Below, piece by piece: positions 43,759 to 48,552 of a stretch of DNA of 48,552 nt. Both the position numbers and the translations under genes were made by a program. Below the pieces are notes generated by a model. It was given only the letters and a program-made list of their open reading frames with translations. It was not told where the DNA came from and made no database searches. Origin of the DNA: Candidatus Ruminococcus avistercoris (GTDB lineage: Bacteria > Bacillota > Clostridia > Lachnospirales > Lachnospiraceae); the NCBI GenBank assembly GCA_019120315.1, contig DWVJ01000033.1, positions 1-48,552 on the forward strand, in the 5' to 3' direction. Positions within the stretch are counted from its first letter, which is position 1. Each line of letters opens with the position of its first letter.

Positions 43759-44640
43759 TTATCTTGAAAGATCCCGCAGCTCTTTTAACTCCGCCACGGA
43801 AAACTTATAATTCGTGTTGCAGAAGTGACAGTTCAGCTCCACTTCTTTTCCCTCGTCGATCATCTCCTGCAGATCCTTTTTCCCCACGCTGAGCAGCGCT
43901 TTGGCCACCCGGTCTTTACTGCAGTTACAGTAAAATTCCGCCGGCACCTTGTCGTTGATCTCCAGCTGCAGGGAACCCAGCAGTTTCTCCAGCAGCCTTT
44001 CCGGCGTATAGCCCTGATCCAGCAGCGCCGTCACGGAAGTGATCTCCTTTAGATTTTTCTCCAGAGCGGCGATGGTCTCCTCCTCTGCAAAGGGCATCAG
44101 CTGTACGATGAAACCACCCGCCTGCTTTACCGTATTCTCCCGGGACATCAGCACGCCCAGCCCCACGGAAGAAGGCACCTGCTGGCTGGTGGCAAAGTAA
44201 TAGGTCAGATCCTCCGCGATCTCGCTGGTCTGCAGCATCGTCTGACCGCTGTATGGCTCCTTCAGCCCCAGATCCATAATCACATTGAGAAAACCCGGGC
44301 CCACCGCCCCGGCCACATCCAGTTTTCCTTTGCTGTTGGCCGGAATCACCACATTGGGGTTGCCCACGTAACCCTTCACCCGTCCTTTGGAATCCGCTGT
44401 CACCGTGATTCCCTCCAGAGGGCCTCCCGCTTTGATCTGCAGCGTCAGCAGATCCTTGTCTCCTTTCATCATCACACCCATCATGGCTCCCGCCGTTAAA
44501 AGACGTCCCAGCGCCGCCGTCGCCACAGGGCTGGTATTATGCGCCGCCCTTGCCGTCTCCACCACGCCGCGGGTATTGGCGGCAAAAGCACGGATCTGGC
44601 CGTCCGCCGCCGTCGCCCTTACAATATAATCTTCCATCAT
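43759..44640 (-). CDS. hslO: redox-regulated chaperone Hsp33
   Basis: Hsp33 is a cytoplasmic holdase turned on by oxidation of a four-cysteine zinc centre. The 293-residue product has GRLLTAGAMMGVMMKGD, the GxGF-like PSSVGLGVLMSREN, and the redox cysteines in EFYCNCSKDR and LNCHFCNTNYKF (C-x-C and C-x-x-C). Length is normal. The ATG at 44640 has CAGGAG. It lies 16 bp after the methyltransferase gene and 11 bp before nadE. Confidence 0.96.
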   Translation of the reverse strand: MMEDYIVRATAADGQIRAFAANTRGVVETARAAHNTSPVATAALGRLLTAGAMMGVMMKGDKDLLTLQIKAGGPLEGITVTADSKGRVKGYVGNPNVVIPANSKGKLDVAGAVGPGFLNVIMDLGLKEPYSGQTMLQTSEIAEDLTYYFATSQQVPSSVGLGVLMSRENTVKQAGGFIVQLMPFAEEETIAALEKNLKEITSVTALLDQGYTPERLLEKLLGSLQLEINDKVPAEFYCNCSKDRVAKALLSVGKKDLQEMIDEGKEVELNCHFCNTNYKFSVAELKELRDLSR

Positions 44641-44656
44641 CCATTTCTCCTGTCTT

Positions 44657-45424
44657 TTATTTTATCCTGTCCGCTTTCCCCTGTTCCCGGGCAGCCACCA
44701 GGATCCTCTCGCTGTCTTCCTGCGCCGGTTGTTCACAAAACCCGTCCCAGGCAGCCACAAAATCCAAGCCTGCCTCTTTCAGCAGCGTCTTTATCTCTTC
44801 CAGGGTATATCCCCGCTGATAATGGGTCTCTTCGTATCTGCGAAAGAGCCCCTCTTCTCCTTCCCGGATAAAAAGCGTCAGATCATACTCATTGATCCGC
44901 TGCGCTTCATCGTAATAATTTTCCCAGATGAAGCTGCCCTCCTCCCGGTTCTCCGCGATGGTATCCTCTCCCAGCTCTTCATACTTATGTACGGTATTAA
45001 AATCAAAGAGGAAGATCCCCCCCGGATCCAGATAATTATTCACCAGACGGAATACGCATCTCACCTCATCCGGTTCCAGAAGATAATTCAGAGAATCGCA
45101 GACACATATCACAGCCCGCACCGTACCGTACAGTTCAAACTCGCACATATCCTGCTGCAGATAGAGGATGTCAAAATCTTCCTCTTCCTTTTTCTCCTGG
45201 GCGATCTGCAGCATCTCTTCTGAAAGATCCACGCCGATCATATCGTATCCCGCCCGGGCCAGCCGCATGGTCATACTGCCGGTGCCGCAGCCCAGATCCA
45301 GTACCAGACCGCCGGCGATCCCCTCCTTTTTCAGAAGGCTTATGATCCGCCGGCTCCATCCGTCATAATCCACGTTGTCCATGAACATATCATAGACAGC
45401 GGCAAAACTCTGATATGCTTCCAT
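44657..45424 (-). CDS. class I SAM-dependent methyltransferase
   Basis: The 255-residue product has motif I LVLDLGCGTGSMTMRLA (SAM binding), the acidic IGVDLSEEML loop, and YLQQDMCEFEL; the C-terminal part (RYEETHYQRGYTLEEIKTLL) is of the small-molecule methyltransferase type. The substrate is not known. The ATG at 45424 is set by GGAGG; the longer TTG start at 45436 lies within that site. It heads the methyltransferase-hslO-nadE operon. Confidence 0.92.
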   Translation of the reverse strand: MEAYQSFAAVYDMFMDNVDYDGWSRRIISLLKKEGIAGGLVLDLGCGTGSMTMRLARAGYDMIGVDLSEEMLQIAQEKKEEEDFDILYLQQDMCEFELYGTVRAVICVCDSLNYLLEPDEVRCVFRLVNNYLDPGGIFLFDFNTVHKYEELGEDTIAENREEGSFIWENYYDEAQRINEYDLTLFIREGEEGLFRRYEETHYQRGYTLEEIKTLLKEAGLDFVAAWDGFCEQPAQEDSERILVAAREQGKADRIK

Positions 45425-45449
45425 CTTTTCCTCCAATCACTCAACTTGC

Positions 45450-45478
45450 ATTTTATCACCGAATGGCCCGGCGGGCAA
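45450..45478 (-). promoter_or_regulatory. sigma-A promoter of the methyltransferase-hslO-nadE operon
   Basis: TTGCCC (45473-45478) and TAAAAT (45450-45455) on the minus strand, 17 bases apart, with a TGA extension before the -10. Confidence 0.5.
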
Positions 45479-45489
45479 GGGGATGTTCT

Positions 45490-45525
45490 AAAACAGGGTA
45501 TGAAGCAGATACTCCATACCCTGTT
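45490..45525 (-). terminator. terminator of the clpB-DUF4250 transcript
   Basis: AACAGGGTATG (45492-45502) and CATACCCTGTT (45515-45525) form a perfect 11-pair stem, followed on the minus strand by TTTAG. Confidence 0.75.
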
Positions 45526-45542
45526 CTCCCGGACGTTTTCCG

Positions 45543-45716
45543 TCAGATAAACTGATTGCGGCTTGCGTCGTATTCATATTCGATTGTCTGCATCCTGGCG
45601 CGGATCTCTTCTTCATCCGCATCCACGGCATGGCACAGTTCTGCCAGACTGCCGTAATGGTCTCTCAGCTGTGTGTTCAGGTAGCTGAGCAGCATATAGG
45701 GATCTTTTGGCATCAT
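45543..45716 (-). CDS. DUF4250 family protein
   Basis: The 57-residue ORF reads MMPKDPYMLLSYLNTQLRDH, then YGSLAELCHAVDADEEEIRA, then RMQTIEYEYDASRNQFI. The opening MMPKDPYMLLSYLN and the closing YEYD...NQF are those I associate with DUF4250, a small helical family of unknown role common in Clostridia. Its ATG lies one base after the clpB stop and AGGAG sits in the last clpB codons, so it is co-translated with clpB. Confidence 0.85.
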   Translation of the reverse strand: MMPKDPYMLLSYLNTQLRDHYGSLAELCHAVDADEEEIRARMQTIEYEYDASRNQFI

Positions 45717-45717
45717 C

Positions 45718-48318
45718 TTATTCCACTTCTCCTGTACATTTGATCACTGCTTTTAGTTCCCCGTCCACTTCATCCAGACAGATGGTGTCTCCCGCTTTCA
45801 CGTTGCCGGAAAGAATCATCTTAGCCGTCAGCGTTTCCACATTTTTCTGCAGATACCGCTTCAGAGGACGAGCGCCGTATACGGGATCGTAGCCTCCCTC
45901 GATGATGTGATTCTTGGCTGCCGGCGTCAGTTCCAGCGACAGTTCCTGATCCTTCAGCAGCTGATTCAGCTCTTTGATCTGCAGATCTACGATCATGCCG
46001 ATATTTTCCTTCGTCAGCGGCTTAAAGAGGATGATTTCATCCAGCCGGTTCAGAAACTCCGGACGAAAATGAGCCTGCAGATCCTGATGCACCAGCTTCT
46101 CACACTCCGGTTTGATGCTGCCGTCCTCCGTGATGCCCTCCAGCAGATAGGAGGAACCGATGTTGGAGGTCATGATCAAAATGGTATTCTTAAAGTCCAC
46201 CGTCCGTCCCTGGGAATCGGTGATCCGCCCGTCGTCCAGCACCTGAAGCAGCACGTTGAAGACGTCCGGATGGGCCTTTTCAATCTCATCAAACAGTACC
46301 ACGGAATAGGGTTTCCGGCGCACCGCTTCCGTCAGCTGACCGCCTTCCTCATATCCCACATATCCGGGCGGCGCTCCGATCAGACGGGATACGGAGTATT
46401 TCTCCATGTATTCGCTCATGTCGATCCGCACCATGTTCTGTTCATCATCAAACAGATTCTGCGCCAGTGTCTTGGCCAGTTCTGTCTTGCCCACACCGGT
46501 GGGGCCGAGGAACAGGAAGGAGCCGATGGGCTTGGTAGGATCCTTGATTCCCGCCTTGGACCGCAGGATGGCGTCCGTTACCCGGGTAACGGCCTCGTCC
46601 TGTCCCACTACCCTCTGGTGAAGGATATCTTCCAGGCCAAGGATCTTGTTGCGTTCCCCTTCCGTCAGTTTCGCCACCGGAATGCCGGTCCAGCGGGATA
46701 CGATCCTGGCGATTTCCTCGTCGGTCACGCTCTCATGCACCAGCCGCAGATCGGCGCTTCTCACCTTTTCCTCCTCCGCGTCCAGCTGCTCCTGCAGCCG
46801 GGGCAGTTCGCCGTACTGCAGCTCCGCCGCCTTTTCCAGATCGTATTCGCTTTGCGCCTTCTGAATCTGACGGTTCAGATCCTCGATCTTCTCCCGCAGC
46901 GCTGACAGCCGGTCCACGGAAGCCTTCTCATTCTCCCACTGGGCTTTCTGTACGTTGAATTCATCCCGGTGCTCCGCCAGTTCTTTCTGCAGCGCCGCCA
47001 GACGATCCCGACTGAGTTTATCCGTCTCTTTTTTCAGAGCGGCCTCCTCGATTTCCATCTGCATGATCTTACGGCGCATCTCATCCAGTTCTGTGGGCAG
47101 GGAATCCATCTCCGTCTTAATCAGCGCACAGGCTTCATCCACCAGGTCGATGGCCTTATCCGGCAGGAAACGGTCGGAAATATATCTCTGAGACAAAGTA
47201 GCCGCCGCCACCAGCGCGCCGTCGGTGATTTTCACCCCGTGGAACACTTCATACCGTTCCTTCAATCCTCTTAAGATGGAGATGGTGTCCTCCACGGTGG
47301 GTTCATCCACCATTACCGGCTGGAATCTACGCTCCAGAGCTGCGTCCTTTTCAATGTACTGGCGATACTCATCCAGGGTAGTGGCGCCGATACAGTGCAG
47401 TTCTCCCCTGGCCAGCATGGGTTTTAACATATTGCCGGCGTCCATGGCGCCTTCCGTCTTGCCCGCGCCCACAATCAGATGCAGCTCGTCGATAAAAAGA
47501 ATAATATTCCCTTCGCTTTTACGGACTTCCTCCAGCACCGCTTTCAGACGTTCTTCAAATTCCCCGCGGTATTTGGCGCCCGCTACCAGGGCGCCCATAT
47601 CCAGCGCAAAAATCTTTTTGTCTTTCAGTCCCTCCGGCACATCGCCCCGCACGATACGCTGGGCCAGTCCCTCGACCACGGCCGTCTTACCTACGCCGGG
47701 TTCGCCGATCAGCACCGGATTGTTTTTCGTCTTTCTGGACAGGATCCGAACCACGTTGCGAATCTCGGCGTCTCTGCCGATCACCGGGTCCAGCTTCTGA
47801 TTTCTTGCCTTTTCCACCAGATCCTGACCGTATTTCTCCAGTGTGTCATAGGTGGCCTCCGGATTATCGCTGGTCACCCTCTGATTTCCCCTCACAGTGC
47901 TCAAAGCCTGCAGAAACCGCTCTCTGGTGATCCCGTACTCCCTCCAGATCTCTTTCATGGAAGGGCTGGGATTTCTCAGCATGGCCAGGAAAAGATGCTC
48001 TACGGAAACATACTCGTCCCCCATACTTTTTGCCTCGTCCTCCGCGCTGACCAGAGCTTTATTCAGATACTGTCCGATATAGGGATTGCCGCCGGACACT
48101 TTCGTCCTGGCATTCAGCGCCTGTTCCACACGATCAAGAAAATGTTCTTTTTGAATCTCCATCTTCTCAATCATTTTTAATATCAGACTGTCGTCCTGAT
48201 GTAAAAGGTTATAAAGCAGGTGTTCCTGTTCTATCTCCTGATTTCCAAATTCATAAGCTGTTTTCTCCAGATCCTGAACGGCCTGCAGTGATTTCTGCGT
48301 AAATTTACTGATATTCAT
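45718..48318 (-). CDS. clpB: ATP-dependent disaggregase ClpB
   Basis: ClpB resolves protein aggregates with DnaK. The 866-residue product has the N-terminal double repeat ([20 protein letters not shown] and [12 protein letters not shown]), AAA-1 Walker A ([13 protein letters not shown]), the coiled-coil M domain (about 410-520), AAA-2 Walker A ([12 protein letters not shown]), and [19 protein letters not shown] pore-loop region. Length is typical. The ATG at 48318 has AAAGGAG; 48363 would lie in the promoter. No CIRCE or CtsR box is seen; a group II intron ends just upstream. Confidence 0.97.
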   Translation of the reverse strand: MNISKFTQKSLQAVQDLEKTAYEFGNQEIEQEHLLYNLLHQDDSLILKMIEKMEIQKEHFLDRVEQALNARTKVSGGNPYIGQYLNKALVSAEDEAKSMGDEYVSVEHLFLAMLRNPSPSMKEIWREYGITRERFLQALSTVRGNQRVTSDNPEATYDTLEKYGQDLVEKARNQKLDPVIGRDAEIRNVVRILSRKTKNNPVLIGEPGVGKTAVVEGLAQRIVRGDVPEGLKDKKIFALDMGALVAGAKYRGEFEERLKAVLEEVRKSEGNIILFIDELHLIVGAGKTEGAMDAGNMLKPMLARGELHCIGATTLDEYRQYIEKDAALERRFQPVMVDEPTVEDTISILRGLKERYEVFHGVKITDGALVAAATLSQRYISDRFLPDKAIDLVDEACALIKTEMDSLPTELDEMRRKIMQMEIEEAALKKETDKLSRDRLAALQKELAEHRDEFNVQKAQWENEKASVDRLSALREKIEDLNRQIQKAQSEYDLEKAAELQYGELPRLQEQLDAEEEKVRSADLRLVHESVTDEEIARIVSRWTGIPVAKLTEGERNKILGLEDILHQRVVGQDEAVTRVTDAILRSKAGIKDPTKPIGSFLFLGPTGVGKTELAKTLAQNLFDDEQNMVRIDMSEYMEKYSVSRLIGAPPGYVGYEEGGQLTEAVRRKPYSVVLFDEIEKAHPDVFNVLLQVLDDGRITDSQGRTVDFKNTILIMTSNIGSSYLLEGITEDGSIKPECEKLVHQDLQAHFRPEFLNRLDEIILFKPLTKENIGMIVDLQIKELNQLLKDQELSLELTPAAKNHIIEGGYDPVYGARPLKRYLQKNVETLTAKMILSGNVKAGDTICLDEVDGELKAVIKCTGEVE

Positions 48319-48361
48319 AATAACATCTCCTTTCACCGCATTCTTTATCTGTTCTATAACC

Positions 48362-48389
48362 ACTATAACACATTTTTTTTAAATTGCAA
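48362..48389 (-). promoter_or_regulatory. sigma-A promoter of clpB
   Basis: TTGCAA (48384-48389) and TATAGT (48362-48367) on the minus strand, 16-base spacer, with TGTGT before the -10 and an A/T-rich run upstream that may act as an UP element. No heat-shock operator was found around it. Confidence 0.65.
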
Positions 48390-48422
48390 GTACTTTTTTT
48401 ATATTTTAAAAAATTTTTCAAA

Positions 48423-48552
48423 ATCGAGTAGGAGGCGGTGATTAACCGCCGTCCTCTCACACCACCGTGCGTACCGTTCGGTACACGGCGGTTTCAATAG
48501 TTGACGTGCAGTGACTGATAGGCTGTGGCTATATCATAGAAGCCCCAGTTTA
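48423..48552 (-). mobile_element. 3' end of a group II intron (domains V and VI), cut by window
   Basis: On the minus strand, domain V is a hairpin of ACCGCCGTG and CACGGTGGT around TACCG/CGGTA (48461-48492), followed by GTGAGAGG and a domain VI-like hairpin GGCGGT/ACCGCC (48434-48450), then TCCTACTCGAT, ending near 48423 with the usual AY. A reading frame ending KLGLL and TGA at 48534 could be the C-terminus of the intron reverse transcriptase, which would lie beyond the right edge. Only about 130 bases are visible, so class is not assigned. Confidence 0.75.

Noticed and set aside
42110-43810. 566-residue ORF on the plus strand
   Set aside because: Antisense to nadE with full catalytic motifs; His/Gln/Arg-rich mirror frame.
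48319-48422. CIRCE or CtsR operator upstream of clpB
   Set aside because: Neither TTAGCACTC-N9-GAGTGCTAA nor tandem GGTCAAA repeats occur.
1-48552. tRNA, rRNA, prophage, toxin-antitoxin or defence genes
   Set aside because: No cloverleaf, rRNA block or such gene was recognised on either strand.

Overview
The window comes from a spore-forming, low-to-mid GC Firmicute, most likely a gut Lachnospiraceae (Clostridia). The evidence is the S10 ribosomal-protein order, a complete spoIIA locus followed by spoVA genes, an alpha/beta-type spore protein gene, a valine T-box, AddAB rather than RecBCD, strong AGGAGG ribosome binding sites, and a DUF4250-type protein downstream of clpB. Assignment to family is inference from gene content, not from a search. 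Most genes lie on the minus strand.

Layout. 1-6437: S10/spc ribosomal operon (rpsJ-rplC-rplD-rplW-rplB-rpsS-rplV-rpsC-rplP-rpmC-rpsQ-rplN-rplX-rplE, the last cut by the window), preceded by a structured leader and a promoter. 6721-8796: an unusual membrane protein resembling a signal peptidase without its catalytic residues, and a divergent GNAT acetyltransferase. 8878-12719: tcdA-murB-rapZ-whiA-HPr-like operon. 12808-19287: sporulation block: spoIIAA-spoIIAB-sigF, then a 50-residue membrane ORF and spoVAA-AB-AC, an array of structured 115-bp repeats, a ZIP transporter and upp, then spoVAD-spoVAE. 19370-22366: folC, a 49-residue ORF and a TPR membrane protein. 22508-26640: a gene remnant, sfsA, a PPOX-fold protein, a tRNA dihydrouridine synthase, and a fragment-like binding protein opposite a LacI regulator. 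26719-31770: valine T-box, valS and an LtaS-type sulfatase. 32000-32280: a cobalamin riboswitch with no recognisable gene behind it. 32386-41241: SGNH hydrolase, spore protein, YARHG-domain protein and addAB. 41377-48318: an FMN_bind-like lipid-anchored or membrane-anchored protein, methyltransferase-hslO-nadE, and clpB with a DUF4250 gene. 48423-48552: the 3' end of a group II intron next to the clpB promoter.

How it works together. Translation genes, cell-envelope genes (murB, LtaS-like sulfatase), repair (addAB), NAD synthesis (nadE), protein quality control (clpB, hslO) and the forespore programme (sigF and its SpoIIAB/SpoIIAA switch, SpoVA channel for dipicolinic acid, spore DNA-binding protein) are intermixed. 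Three sequences matching the forespore sigma-G promoter pattern stand before spoVA, before spoVAD and before the spore-protein gene.

No defence system, prophage, CRISPR array, tRNA or rRNA gene was found. The least explained parts are the repeat array at 15715-16031, the orphan cobalamin riboswitch at 32093-32257, and the catalytically empty signal-peptidase-like protein at 6721-7911.
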